A stretch of DNA of 64,000 nt from assembly GCA_963277665.1 (NCBI GenBank), contig OY728123.1, forward strand, positions 634,134,915 through 634,198,914. The letters run 5' to 3'. The position numbers and the translations under genes were made by a program. The notes below the pieces were generated by a model. It was not told the origin of the DNA and made no database searches. It was given only the letters and a program-made list of their open reading frames with translations. Source of the DNA: Viscum album. Lineage: Eukaryota; Streptophyta; Magnoliopsida; Santalales; Viscaceae. This document shows positions 1 through 13,251 of this stretch, piece by piece (the stretch's first letter is position 1; each line of letters begins with the position of its first letter).

Positions 1-560
1 ATGAAAAATTTATGTTCCCCTGTTAAACTCATTTTAAATTGATCTTTCATTATTTTTTGAATAATCATAACATAAATAATTTTTAGATGATACAAAAATA
101 GTGTCATCTATGTAAATCTATACTATTAGAACATCTTGGGAAATCCTTTTTAAAAAAAGAGTAGGATCATCTTTTCCTTTAGAATTTTTTTTTGAAATTA
201 GGACAGAACATTGACTGTCATACCAATCTCTTGGAGATTGCTTCAGAACATATAGGGATTTTGAATGTTTGAAGACATGATTTGAAAAATGGGGATTTTT
301 AAAAATTGGGAGTTGTTCAAAAAAGACATCATCAACTATGTACCGATTAAAAATGCACTTTTGATGTCCATTTTATAATTTATGAAATTTATATGAGTTG
401 CATAAGAACGTAGTGTTCAAATGGAATATAGTATAGCTACAAGTGAAAAGGATTCACATAGTCCATTCCTTCTTCTTGACTACATATTTGTGCAACTATT
501 CTAACCTTGTTTCTAACTATGATTCTAGATTCATCCACTTTATTTCTAAACACCAATTTA
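1..560 (-). pseudogene. copia reverse transcriptase fragment
   Basis: Minus-strand translation in shifting frames gives a series of copia RT landmarks. VDESRIIVRNKVR lies near 515-545 and a QEEGMDYV-like stretch follows. Next come MDIKSAFL (near 350), the remnant of the YGLKQSPRDWY block near 230, and the catalytic IYIDD block near 100 (the usual YVDD with V to I). A GEHKFF-like stretch sits at the window edge. A stop codon lies directly before IYIDD and several frameshifts separate the blocks. The RT is therefore non-functional. Confidence 0.9.
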
Positions 561-1329
561 GTTCCTATGGTCAACGTATATTTATGTTATTCACCTAATT
601 ACAAATTTTTTTCTCAAACTGAATTAATTATTCATACATATCTATCACCCAAAATTCATCATTGATTTAATCACCAACATTTTTAGGTTCATGCTATGAA
701 ATAAAGGCTTGATATTCAACCAAGTTTCCCAGAGAATCTCTAGATTGTGTTCCACTATTTAAATCACATACTACTGAATCTGAAGAATGATTATTGGGAG
801 TTATAATACCTATAAAAAGAGTTAAGAATGACACATATTGAATGTCTATAGGTCCAGATTCACCATGCACATATTTAGGAAAATTTACACAACCAGTTGT
901 TTTCAGTAATGGTGGGTTGTCTTTATCATTAAGGTCCAAAATTGACATATCTTCTTCAAGGAGATCAACAAAGGTTTTCGTTCATATGGATCAGTATCAT
1001 CAAAGTTGCCATGAACTAATACTTCCACACATTTGGTCATCATATTAAATATTCTATAAGCTTTACTAGTGATTGAGTTACCTAGGAAAATTCATTCATC
1101 ACTTTTAAAATAATGATTATCATGACTGTCATCAATGTTAAGGATGAAGACATTATAACAAAAAACAATGATGTATTTAAATATAGGATTTCTATTATTA
1201 CACATCACATAATGGGTCTTCTTATGTATAGTTCTAATTTAGACTATATTGATAATGTTACATGATGTATTAACAAATTTAGCTCAAAATAAATACGAAG
1301 ATTAGACTCAATTAGCATAGTCTAGAAAA
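561..1329 (-). other. Degraded stretch between copia integrase and RT
   Basis: This should be the integrase C-terminus and linker of the copia element. One minus-strand open stretch (694-948) contains LDLNDKDNPP and QSRDSLGN. It may be a remnant of the linker, but I recognise no domain. The rest is AT-rich and full of stops. Confidence 0.4.
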
Positions 1330-1900
1330 TCTCTTGAAGTTACCTATTTATCATTCTATAACTCCATTTTCATGAGGTGTTCTAGGAGTAGAGAAATTGT
1401 GAGTATAAACATTTTGTGAGAAAAAATATTCAAATTACTAATTTCCAAAATCACGACCATGATCACTTCGTAAGGATTTAATTCTAAGTCCACTATTATT
1501 TTCAACAGACATGGAATATTTAATGATGTAAGAACCTGCTTCACTTTTGTGAGCAAGAATGTATACCCAAGTATATCTAGAAAAATCATCCAGAATAACA
1601 TAAACATTATGCTTCATATTTAAACTAAAAACTCTATTTGGTCCAAACAAATCCATGTGACCCAACTAAATTGATTGAGAAGTAGAAACATCATTCTTTT
1701 ATTTGAATGAAACATTGTAATGTTTTCTGTTTTGAAAAAGATTTAAAACATTGTTATGTTGGAATTCCAATTTAGGTAAATCTCTAACATAACCTTCCCT
1801 AGTTAGTTTCCTATGTGAGTGTACATTATAGTTTCCTAATCATCTATGCCATAACAAGGATTCCTTATGAAAATCATTTAATCATGAAACATTTTTCTTA
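1330..1900 (-). pseudogene. copia GAG-pre-integrase and integrase core remnant
   Basis: From 1,870 downward the minus strand reads ESLLWHR-LGNYN, the WHRRLGH-type start of the GAG-pre-integrase zinc-binding region. It is followed by KLTREGYVRDLPKLEF. The core at 1,665-1,438 begins GHMDLFGPNRVFSLN, which holds the first catalytic Asp. It continues through DDFSRYTWVYILAHKSEA and ends LRSDHGRDFGN with the second catalytic Asp. After a frameshift, THNFSTPRTPHENG leads to the position of the catalytic Glu. Copia integrases carry this order. Stops and frameshifts make it a pseudogene. Confidence 0.93.
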
Positions 1901-2159
1901 GAAAAATTATTTAAATCAATAGCATATAAATTTTTATTTATAAGTTCAGTAAATATTAAATAATTTTATGAATTAAAAATTATTCATTAATCATTTTCAA
2001 ATTTAACATTAAAACCATTGTCACATAACTGATAGATACAATGTAAATTGTACATTAACCCATCAATAAAAAGTACTTTTTAAATTAATATTGTATTTGG
2101 GTTACCAATTTGGCCTATGCGAATAATCATTCCCATTTTAATTATTACCAAACATAAAA

Positions 2160-2250
2160 TTTCCACCATAAACATTAATTAGGATTTTGAAGAATGAGTA
2201 GTCTCATGTCATGTGTCTTGATCATCCACATTCCAAGTACAATACTATTT
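2160..2250 (-). pseudogene. copia aspartic protease active-site remnant
   Basis: Minus-strand frame near 2,235-2,180 reads YLECG-SRHMT, matching the copia protease block YLDSGCSRHMTG. The catalytic Asp-Ser-Gly has become Glu-Cys-Gly and a stop replaces the next Cys. It lies between gag and integrase, as expected in Ty1/copia. Confidence 0.8.
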
Positions 2251-2879
2251 TAAAGGACCTCATTAAATGGTTTTCATGAAAAACAGATAAAGTGTATCAT
2301 GTCTTTGGTTCCCAAATTTTTGTGGGTCTGGATTGGTTTTAATGTAATGCTTTGGTATCCCATAAATTTCTCACGGGTTTTCTATAATCAACAGATATGT
2401 TTTGGGACATGAACACTTTGTTTGTTACATCAGAGAATTTTTTTTCAAAATATGATCAAGAACATGAACTAGAAGTAAACTATTTAGATTTTGATACAAA
2501 TTTAGTTTTAATAATACATCTTTGTCCTGGTTGATATCCTACACTAGTTATGTATTTTGGAGTAATTTGTTTTTCTACCAACTGAGTCGAGGTGTCTCTG
2601 CCTACAGTAAAACTCTCAAGATCAATTTTTAATTGTTCATTGAATCATTTATGTTTAGTATTTTCTTTTAACAGATAATCACATTTTCCTTCTTCAATAT
2701 CCAGAACAGAATTATAATTGGAATTTATAGAAATTTTATTTTCAAAAATTTATATTTATCATTGAGTGCATTAATGGTGTCTTCATGAACTCCACAGTAT
2801 TCTAATAGTTAATCCTTAGTAATATATTTATCATTGTTTTATTTACATTCATTCCATGAATTGCAATCATTATGAACAA
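2251..2879 (-). other. copia gag C-terminus to protease spacer, degraded
   Basis: No clear domain is visible. Position suggests the long gag C-terminal and linker region of the copia element. It is AT-rich with stops in every minus-strand frame. Confidence 0.4.
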
Positions 2880-3996
2880 GAGAATTGGGGTTTACCTCGG
2901 ATGATTCTATCATGAAATAGAGATTTTCATGTTTTTTCTTTTCAATATTAGAACTGTCAGATCAACATGAGCTATGTTATGAGAAATTTCATCCATCTTT
3001 CATATCCTTTTTGTATCCCTTTCCCTTGTCTTCTTAATTCTTCTTAAATTTTAGCTTGGGGCAATGATCTTTCACATTAAATTTTCATTTACACTCATAA
3101 AATACTATCTAATTTGTGTTATCATTCATTTTTCATTCCTTTTTCCATTTTCCTTTATTATAATACCTTCCATTGTAATTTTACAGCATAAAGAACACCT
3201 TATTACGGTAGAAATTCTTGAATATTTAAGAATGTTGTTCCATCTCATCATCACTATAAGAATCTAAGACATCATTAGCTGAAGTGTCTATAAGATCTTT
3301 AGATTTTTCATTATATTTCTTCATTGAGGTAGTGTATGTAATGATATAGATTTATTTCTTGGTTCATTTACTAAATCTTGATAGACCTTAATCTCTTCTT
3401 TATATTTCACAAGCTTTCCAATTAGTTCCCTTAATGGTAGCCTACCTATGTCACACAATTTTCGTATATAAAGAGAATTTCCTCTCTATATATCAGGAAG
3501 GAATATAACCAATATATAATTTGGTCCTAGTAGTCTATAGGATTCCCAAGAAGACTTGTTGTATTAACTATTTCATTGAACTTGAGATACATTTCAGATA
3601 TAATTTCATTAGGCTTCATTTTAAAATTATCATATTTAATCGTATAGGTTTTTAATATCATTTGTTTTACATTGGTTACTTCCTCATGAGAAACATCTAA
3701 AGTATCCCAAATTTCATATAATGTTTTATAATCATTTATTCTATTTAATTCTTAATCAACATGAGAAAAATTCAATTTATTCATTTCATTACAATTACTT
3801 TTATATGAGGCTTCACTCAACTGAGACCATGTGTCCCTAAAAGTAACAGGAAATAAATGTAGTCATCAATCATGTCCTATAATCTAGTTCCCATGCTCTC
3901 TAGAAACATTTTAATTTTTAATTTCCACTGTTCATTGTTATTATCATTAAAGAAATGTGGTTTGTAAGTAGCAGTACCATAAACTCTATTATCCAT
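2880..3996 (-). pseudogene. copia gag (UBN2-type) with zinc-knuckle remnant
   Basis: The likely start is the ATG at 3,996-3,994, giving MDNRVYGTATYKPHFF and then NEQWKLKIKMFLESMG, the usual N-terminus of a copia gag. The central part (about 3,720-3,540) is a clean UBN2-type stretch: IWDTLDVSHEEVTNVKQ, then YDNFKMKPNEIISEMYLKFNE. A degenerate CCHC knuckle (FYECK, stop, then DHCPKLK) lies near 3,115-3,060. A Lys-rich, Ser-rich tail follows to about 2,880. Numerous stops disable it. Gag would have packaged the element RNA in cytoplasmic particles. Confidence 0.9.
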
Positions 3997-5429
3997 TGTT
4001 TGTTAGAATTGTAATGAATTGAAAATTTATATCTGACAAAAAAATTTATGATCCTTAAGATAAAGCTAAAATCCCAGTAAAATAATTTGAAAAACTGCAC
4101 AACAGTTCTGTTAGTATTAATATAAAATAAACTAAATCCTATGATACTAAATGTTGGCCATAATGGAAGATGAATAGGGGTGATTTGAGTTCCTGCATAA
4201 ATTTTTTATAAAATATTTATATTAATGATCTACCGTGTTTGGAAATGGCCTCATTAATTTGGGCTGTAGAGATATAGATGTCTAATTTCTCAACATGTTT
4301 CTCAATGTGTGATTAGTCAACTGTTGGATTTGTGTAAAATACATATTCAATATTTGAATCATGGTTAATGGATAAAAGATACACACACTCACCAAAAAAA
4401 CTATCAATGTTAAGGAAAAATATTATATAGTTTTAGAAATTATATGCAGCAAAAAATACATAAAACCGAATACAATTAAAAAATTTAGAGCACAGTGGAG
4501 TAAAAAAAGTGGTTCATTCTCAAACTGAGACTAAATCCTCTTCACTTGGTGATCACCAGCCATCAAAAATATTATATTAACAATAAACATTATACACAGC
4601 CTGTATCGAGCATTACAATAGTTTTCACAAACTATCTAGGGTTCACACCATCTACCATAGTTCTTCGTGGGAAAAAACAAACAATACAGACCATACATGG
4701 TGTCTTCCACAATTATAAATGGGAAAAAAGATGTAAGTGAATATTGATGTGAAGATATTCAGTATCTTCCAGTTCATGAACAAGAGACAGTCTGTGTAAT
4801 AGGAAGATATAGACATCTCAGAAATGCAGAATGAAGGAACACAATAGAGCTAAGATTATATGATTGAGTTTAGAATGATCTATTTGATTGAAATTCAGAT
4901 CTTAACTCCATGGAGTGAAGAATTTTATATTTGAGTCTTTCTCTTGAAATTGTATCCAAAATAAGGTGTCACTTCCCCATGTTCTAGATTTCAGAAATTG
5001 ATTGTTATGCTTTATGTGTTGAGGAGAGCTGATGAGACATAGATAGAAGCCTTGAAATTTTTCTCCCGAAATGATCTTATTGATGTTCTTGGGTTCACAG
5101 GGAAAGTACTCGAATGGTTATTCCTTGTTTTCCAGTATGTTATTCCACATGAATTCCTATTTCTTAACATCTGGACAAACACTTATCATTCATATCTCAT
5201 TTTTTTCTTCCCCAGTCCTCTCTTTTATATTTGAGGTCTAACAATAAGAATATGTACATCACGTTCGATCATTATCGCACCTCGTACTGTCCCCATATAC
5301 AGTCTCTTGATATGTCTCCAATCAATATTAATTAATCTCAGAATCATTTAATTAATAAAAAATGGTTGTTAGAGTAATCTTTAGAATTTGAAAAAGTATG
5401 GAGTAGAAGATTATGGTAGACTGGTAATG
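3997..5429. other. AT-rich region, possible copia LTR/leader, no gene
   Basis: This is where the copia 5' LTR and leader should lie. I could not find a tRNA-Met PBS or a second LTR copy to define it. Short open stretches (4,546-4,740 and 5,052-5,234) show no recognisable domain and I do not call them genes. Confidence 0.4.
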
Positions 5430-5770
5430 GATTCCATCACAACAGTAGGCTTCAATAGTATGTTCACATGGGTATCATTCATCGGTAACCATTTCAATGG
5501 TAACCTTCCATCAGTGACTCTCCATTAGTAACCTTTCATTGGTAGAATTCAATGGTAACCTTACCAATAGTATAATTTTATCAGTGACCTAGCAATGATG
5601 ACCTTGCATTGGTGACCTTGCAACGACGACCTTTTCATCGGTGAACTTGAATCTGTGACATTTCAATGAATACCTTGAATCAGTGACCTAGCCATAATGA
5701 AATTTTCATCGGAGACCTGGCATGGGTGACCTTGCAATGGTGGCCTTACATCAGTGACCATTGCACTTAA
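5430..5770. repeat. Degenerate short-unit tandem repeat (about 12-25 bp)
   Basis: Variants of TCAGTGACC, TTGGTGACC and ATGGTAACC recur about every 12-25 bases for roughly 340 bases, for example GTGACCTTGCAATGGTG followed by related words. The copies are diverged and spacing drifts, so no single unit length fits throughout. The flanks lack these words. It looks like an old minisatellite, and I see no reading frame across it. Confidence 0.75.
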
Positions 5771-8700
5771 TGAAATTTTGAATTGTGATCTTAAACAATA
5801 GTGTAGTTCGATTAAAATTACATAGTTATTTCATTGATATAAACATGATTTTATCAGAAATGATTATCCTATAAGAGAAAAAACAAGCTTTACATTAATG
5901 AAACATAATTTTGGATTATCAAAACAAGTGAGTCCAACAATTAAATTATTTTTATAGTGGATTTAATATATGTTTTTAATCTTACAACTAATTTTTATAT
6001 AAAAATACTTTAAACTGCATAGTTCTTTTACACTAAAATATATTATAATAACATTAAATGAAAAATTTTATAAAGTAAAATTTTAACTTATATAAATATA
6101 AAAAAGAAACTAAATTACCTTAATTTTGAATACTTGTCATAGAGTAAATAAACTGTCATCAATTAATTGAAAAATGAATTTCCACTTGAACTGTCCTTCG
6201 ATAACTTTTGTTGTTTTATTTAAAACATTAATTATACATATTCTATGATAAAAATTTGATAAAATATATTTTATATTGTTTTAATAATAAAGAAATTTAT
6301 TTATTAATTTTATCCAATTGTAGTTAAAAATCAATATTAATAATAGTAGTGACAAATTATTACTATACTGAAAAATTAAATTTGAACATGAAATTAAACA
6401 AATATATAAAATGAATAACATGATTAAAAAAATTTCATTCAAGAATATTGAATGTATATTTCGACCATATCATTCCTAAAAGATAGTATTAATCAATTTT
6501 GGAATAAAATTTCTTGAGAGTGACTTCCCTTTATTTCATTTTTTTAGATATTTACAAAAATATCAATCATACTCAATTATAAAAGGGCACCCCAACAACT
6601 CACTTCATAAAACCTCTAAAATATTATTATGTACCAAAACATGATAATATCTTTCCACTAATTCCTTATAAACATTATGTAGGTTTTTATCTACCCAAAA
6701 TACAAATCCGTTGAGACTATAATAAGAGATCCAATGGAAGTTCCATTATATGATGGTAATCATCTTAACCAAAGATCTTTATTTTTTTAAATCTTTTCTC
6801 CACCTTCAAAATGGTCTAAAAATTACAATATAGTATAAAATTTACCTAATATATATTGAAACTTCATTATATTCATCCCAAAATATTTTTATAATCCCCC
6901 TTCAATTAAATTGGAAATGAATCCACCATTCATGTGTTCACCAAACTACTGCTTCAAAAAAAGATGTAATTAACTTCCTATCATTGACATTCAGGGATTA
7001 TAATGAGGGTAATTATTTTATATAAAAAATTAACTACTTTTTTATAATTATTTAATTTTATCATATTAAATAAATTATTAGATTACCATCCATTCAAAAA
7101 TGACAACATCATTCTTTTGTACGATACACCAAGAATTAATGTGATTTTTTATATATTTATATGACACAGAGATGGTATTGGTATGATTATTAAGAGACAC
7201 AATATGATATTTATTATATGATGACCATTATTAAATTATAAATTAACACTTATGTTATTTAAATTATAATCATAGAAAAATTGAATCTTTACACATGGGT
7301 ATGTATAGAATAACATCTCCAATTTTGTTATACATATACATATATATCATTTTTATAACTATATTTTAGAGTTGGTTTTGAAAGTATTATATATTCATAA
7401 AGAGGATAATTATTATTTATTATTAACCTTTTGGTGATTTAAAATTAACATTTTCAAACCTGAACTAAGTTTCTTGATTCACAACTACTGCAAGACAACT
7501 TCTATAGGCTAGGGGCTGGGAACTCACATCAAAGGGAATATATAACAAGGGATCTATTTTCCTAATTTATGTTTATCAATGAATCCGATCATATAAATTA
7601 ATTATGAATGAGGAATAATATTCAAATGATTCACTTTCAATATAACTAAAAAATGTAAATAAAATAAATTTGTTCACAATAGTATGACATTGAAAATAGA
7701 AATGTAAAGGGTGGGAAATACTCTCAAAACAAAAAATATTTCATATAATGAGGGAATTGGAATATAGAATATTGAGAGAAAATATATCATGATCTATTAT
7801 ATTGAACCACCCTATGAAGTCAATGTACTAGTTATACCTATGATCCTATGTATTCACTTCTGACCTTTTAATAGTCTGCATAAGACATGACAGATGCAGG
7901 AATAACACATGCATGTGTGAGTTTATACATACCTAGTATGATGCCCCAAAAGATGAAGGGGGAGAATTATATGACACGATAGGAATAGATAATAGAAAAA
8001 TATAACCAATGAAATATATTATAAAATAATATAAAATGGATACAAGTATTTATATATATACTCAAAAAACATGAACCCCAAATGATGGAGAAGGGGATCT
8101 TCATCTGATAGCCTTTCATAAGAAAGAGTGACGGAAAATAAAAATATCCATCATTTAAAAAAAGAATATCATGTGTGTTTCCATATGAGTAACCTTGTAG
8201 AGTTCCCAAACCCGTACACTATGCTACATTGTTTAGGGTGTGTAACATTTGAGCAAAGGACATGCACCATTATGAATCAGGGGTTCCAATCAGTGTTTGG
8301 AGGTCCTAGGTCCAATTTATTGGGGGAGGGGGTTAACCAATAGAAATAATACTTAAGCCATAATTTTCTACCTTTTTACTACATAGAATAAATTGGATAC
8401 ACACCCTAGTATGGTATAAGTTATCACTAAGTAGTTAAGTATACAGACCCTAATTCCATAGTGGGGGGGGTCCACTTAATAGATAGAGGACACACATAGA
8501 AATTATATTAGGGGTACCACTCAGTATATAGAGGACCCACTATAACATCTCAGATAATTATAGAATAACACTTGTACATTTTTATTAATATTTAAGAATT
8601 ATATAGTGATTTTACCTTAAATGGGATTCTATATCCAATTATGTACCCGGTATAGAACAATGTGTTTCTTATAATAGATATGTTTGATGGAAGACAAGGT

Positions 8701-11700
8701 TATATAGAAAATCATATATGGTTAACATTATTTCTTTTAGTGTTATTTATCAGGTATACTTCACATAACATGTAATGAATACGAATAACTGTATTTTTTA
8801 TAGACTTTAATTAAATGATTTATATTAATCTAGACATAAAATAATTAAAAATTCTTTTTATGCATAAAAAGTTATATATTTATAATAGGAGGTCATATAT
8901 CATTTAAATTGATAAAAAAATGAAATAGATCTTTTAAAATTTTAATTACAATTAATTTAAAAATTAAACTTCTTTCTCAAATGTTAAATAAAAAAATATC
9001 ATTTGGGTAATTTTTTGGTTTTTTTAGAACATTAATATTTTTATTAATAGTGAATAATAGTGAATTTAATTCAAATAAATTTTCCATAAAATTTATTTAC
9101 AATTTAAATAATGTTTTTTGTGTATAATTATATAATTTTTATAACAGTTAAAACTTTATTGGCAATCTGAATATATATCAAAATGAATTTAGATACCAAA
9201 AATTTCCATGAATTTGATGTTTTTTTATTTTAACACCCCTCATTGTCATCCAATATATGTGATTAAATATAAATTTATTTATAAAAATTTTTTCATTAGA
9301 ATTTGGAAAAATTTATTTCTTATTAGGAATCATAATAATCTGTAATTTTTAATAAGTTCCACATATTTTTTGAAAAATATATTAGTGAAACTAATTAATG
9401 TTAATTAGAATGATTAAGTGTAAAATTATATTAATAAGTGAAAAAACCCTTAATAATAGCTTCGAAAATATACTATAATCTTATCCATAATCCATTGGAT
9501 GGTCATATTTATTCAATAAAATCACATAGAAGTAATAGTTACCAATAGTTTTTCCACACGGTATAAATATAACAATCGTGGAATGTCTTTTTAAAATTTT
9601 TACATGAATGACACTCTTCCGCCATTAAAAAAGGCACACCACCTTAACAATTCATCACACATATCAAGGTCATATAGATCATATATACCATAAAAAATTG
9701 ACACACAACATCCATTCTTTATACATAGATTTATCACATTTAGTATAAAAACATCCAAGAATTCCTTTTTTGGAACTAAAAGATTTCACTCAAATATGAG
9801 GTAACATTCATAAATATGTATGTTTTAACATGATTCCGTATATACTCCATTAATTTCAAATTATTACAAGAAAATATAATAAAATAAATACTCGTGATAT
9901 ACCGATATGTTTTTTTTATGGGTCTTAAATAATCCTACTCAGACATCAATCTAATGGGTAATGAAATTATAATTTGTGAATGGAGAACTACTCCCTCACA
10001 CAATGATGTCATTTTTTTCATTTACCACATATCATTGTTGTGAATTTTTATGGAAAAAATATTTTTATATGATATATATATATATTATTTATGATGTATT
10101 CATACCTATTTAATTGTTATATACACATTCCTTTAGACTATCGATTTTCCCTATATTTGATAACATTGTTTTTGGATGGGTGGATTGTCGCAACATCAAT
10201 GTGATCTGATACATCCACAAATTATATTGATTTTATTAAGTATGGGTTTTATTAAAAATATGTGATATTAATGTAATGAATTTTATATTCATGAAATAAT
10301 TAACATTCATGAAATCTAATATATCATTTCCTTTGTTACACTTTCACGTAATGAAAAAGTGATAATTTCATTAATTGATGTGTGGACAACCACATCCTCG
10401 ATGCAATGTGACTAATTTTACATAAAAAAATTTTATATAAATTTAATATTATTAAATATCCTGGTATTTATGATCTAATGATAATTATGGAAATTTAAAT
10501 GTCACTTCCTTTATTTCCATAACGAGCTTTGAATAATTGGAACGTTACTCTTGCGTATATACGACCAACCGTCTCAATGATTTAATGTTTTTTCATTTCT
10601 CATAACAATATTTAAATATTGGATTCAAAAGTAAAATTGATGAAAAATATGATAATTATGTCATGATTATTATAATGGAAATGTTTATATAGTGAACCCT
10701 TTCAGTATAGATGACTAACCAAATTCATTTCAATAGATAAACTGAATATGGTCATAACACAAGCATTAAACAAAATCATATAAATATTGGCTTAAAAAAT
10801 TATAACATGTCATATATAAAAAATAATAAACTTATAAAAGGATTCAATTAAAGTAAATAATTATCATAAGTTTATTATTCCAGAATATAATGAAAGATGT
10901 GACGAGTTATACTCATGCTAAGGGATTTCGGAAAAATCTAATTTCATTGAGGAATTTCATGATGATATGCAATTTTATTATATTATAATGTTTGTATGAA
11001 ACCCCATTGATATTAAATATCAATAATATATATAATATAATTATAATTAGTTTTTTAAATGATCTTATTGCATGTTGATAGTGATTTGTATGTTTAAAAT
11101 GCAATGTGACGCATTGAATGTTTATAGTTTAATTTAAAAATACTTTCTCCATGATAATATTCTTTATCTTATTATAAATATTTATTTATATGTACATAAA
11201 TGTTTCCCAAATAAATTGTTTCTATTTTGAAATATGTTATTTTTTTAGAATAAAATATTTTTATGTGTTTTCTATGGAATGTTTGGATAAATGATAAATA
11301 GAATGGTATATTCTAAACTAAGAGGATGATAGTGAAATTTAATCCATCAAGGTCATTATTTTATTTTTAAATTTCATTATATGATTAAATGTTTTCATAA
11401 ATTAAAAAACAATTTTTTTCTTATTTTTATTTTTGTATTTCAAAGATATTTTTAAAATAATGTTTTATTTATTATTAAAAATGAAATTTTTTATGAAAAT
11501 GATGTTATAATATTTCAATGTGAATTCAATATGAGCTTAAAAGAGATTTTATAATTATGAAATTTCATATTTTAGGTTTTTTTTCATGGAAATAATAAAT
11601 TATGGGTGTTTCCAAATTAGATTTGGTGTTCCGGTTTTATATTAATTTATGGTTATGCCCAGATGGTGCTCTAATGAACATAATAATGATTATATTTTTA

Positions 11701-13046
11701 TGAGAATTATATGGGAAGTTTACCGTATGGTTATTCCAATATGTAATGGAAAAATAAGGTTTTAATTTGATTATGTATTAAGGCACATATCTAAATTTTC
11801 AATGTTTTTTATATTATATACCATTAAAAAGAAATTGAAGTCCAAAAATGAATTATTTTTATATATGAATGATATATAACTTTTTTGGACGAATTATGTT
11901 ATTATCAAGAATGTGTTTTAATTATTGTTAATTATGACCAATTTACTACATATTTATATTGTTTTATATATCTTACTTTGTTTCTTATAATCCTACAATT
12001 TTTTAAAATTATTTTCTTATGATGTAGTGATGATTATGTGATTTGGAAGACGTCATGATGAATTTCAAGAATATTTTTCCAGAAAGAGGTTATGTTTAAT
12101 TTTTTAAATATTTTATCTTGTGGAAAACATTTATAGGGATAGTAAGTTTTCTATGTTTATTTTATGGGTTTTAATGTATAATTTATGGCCTCATTATCTA
12201 CATATATAGTCATATAAATATCTTCAATGATATAAAAATTAATTGATTGATTGTAACATATTTCCCCTCTTAATTGGCTTTAGTCAGGAAGAATTACTAC
12301 ATATCCTTAAGTGAAATCCCCAAGGCACCATAGGATGGAAATAAATTATCAGAGAATCAATAAATATGGGGGATTAATTTCCATTTGAAAATAAAAAATA
12401 CCATTCAAAAAAAATATATAAATTACCACTAAATGATGCATGATGATAATGTAAAACAACTAAAGTTAATACATGTGATATCAAAACAAAACTACAATAG
12501 AGTTCTATAATAGAAGACTGCAAATAACAAAATAAAAAATTGGAAGTTAGAATTGAATAAATATAAAGTGTCTAAGTAATAAATACATTTTCCAAAAACA
12601 GAGACATTCTCATGTATCACGATGTACCACTAATTAAGTATAATGTTTCAAATTTAATAATATCATAAAAAAATATCTGGAAAACCTATAAAGTTGAAAT
12701 TTAGGGATGAGTAATGATACTTAGTAATATTCCCCAAAATTATTTTCTTACTCATTTTACAAGGATATAACATTTATTTATAAAAATAATATAAAACAAT
12801 TACAAACAGTTTGATTTAGAAAATAAAACAATTTCCATACCAAAAAAATTTTCTAAGCCAATGTAATTTTTTCCAGGAGAGAATCCAACAAGACATTTAA
12901 TCATTTTATACATTCATGTTGGAGTAACAAATTATATTCCAAATAACCAAACACCCACACAACCACACAATCATGATGTTATCATTGATGGTGGAACTTC
13001 ATGCCTATAACCCATCGCATTTATGGTGGTACTTCATGAGTAGTAT
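5771..13046. other. AT-rich intergenic DNA, no supported gene
   Basis: Over 7 kb is strongly AT-rich with stop codons dense in all frames. Short open stretches (for example 7,967-8,209, 8,128-8,343 and 10,913-11,104) have no recognisable domain or homologous copy elsewhere in the window. A G-rich patch around 8,310-8,530 stands out by composition only. I found no tRNA, rRNA or clear transposon ends. Diverged transposon relics are likely but cannot be named. Confidence 0.6.
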
Positions 13047-13251
13047 TGTAGAGACCTGAAACTTGACGTACATGGACCATACATTACTTTTGCGGAATAC
13101 TTAATGCATAAAAAAAATAGACACACAAGGATCGTAATAGTTTAGTGTCTTTTGAAACATGGAACGTAATCCTCTAATCATGGTGAAAGATCTTCAACAT
13201 CTCCCATAAAGATCTTCCCCTTTTTATCCTACCTAAAACCTTTCTTTATAT

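Larger units (their letters stand above)
1..3996 (-). mobile_element. Decayed Ty1/copia retrotransposon, 5' portion (gag to RT)
   Basis: Read on the minus strand, recognisable domains come in Ty1/copia order: gag, CCHC knuckle, protease, GAG-pre-integrase, integrase, reverse transcriptase. All are broken by many stops and small frameshifts, so this is an old, inactive copy. The window begins inside RT, so the RNase H region and 3' LTR lie to the left. I could not find the 5' LTR or a PBS between 4,000 and 5,400. Integrase and gag wording resembles the Tork/SIRE branches, but the lineage is not settled. Confidence 0.9.

Noticed and set aside
7967..8343. Two overlapping short ORFs as host genes
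   Set aside because: No recognisable domain, AT-rich, opposite strands overlapping, and no supporting signals.
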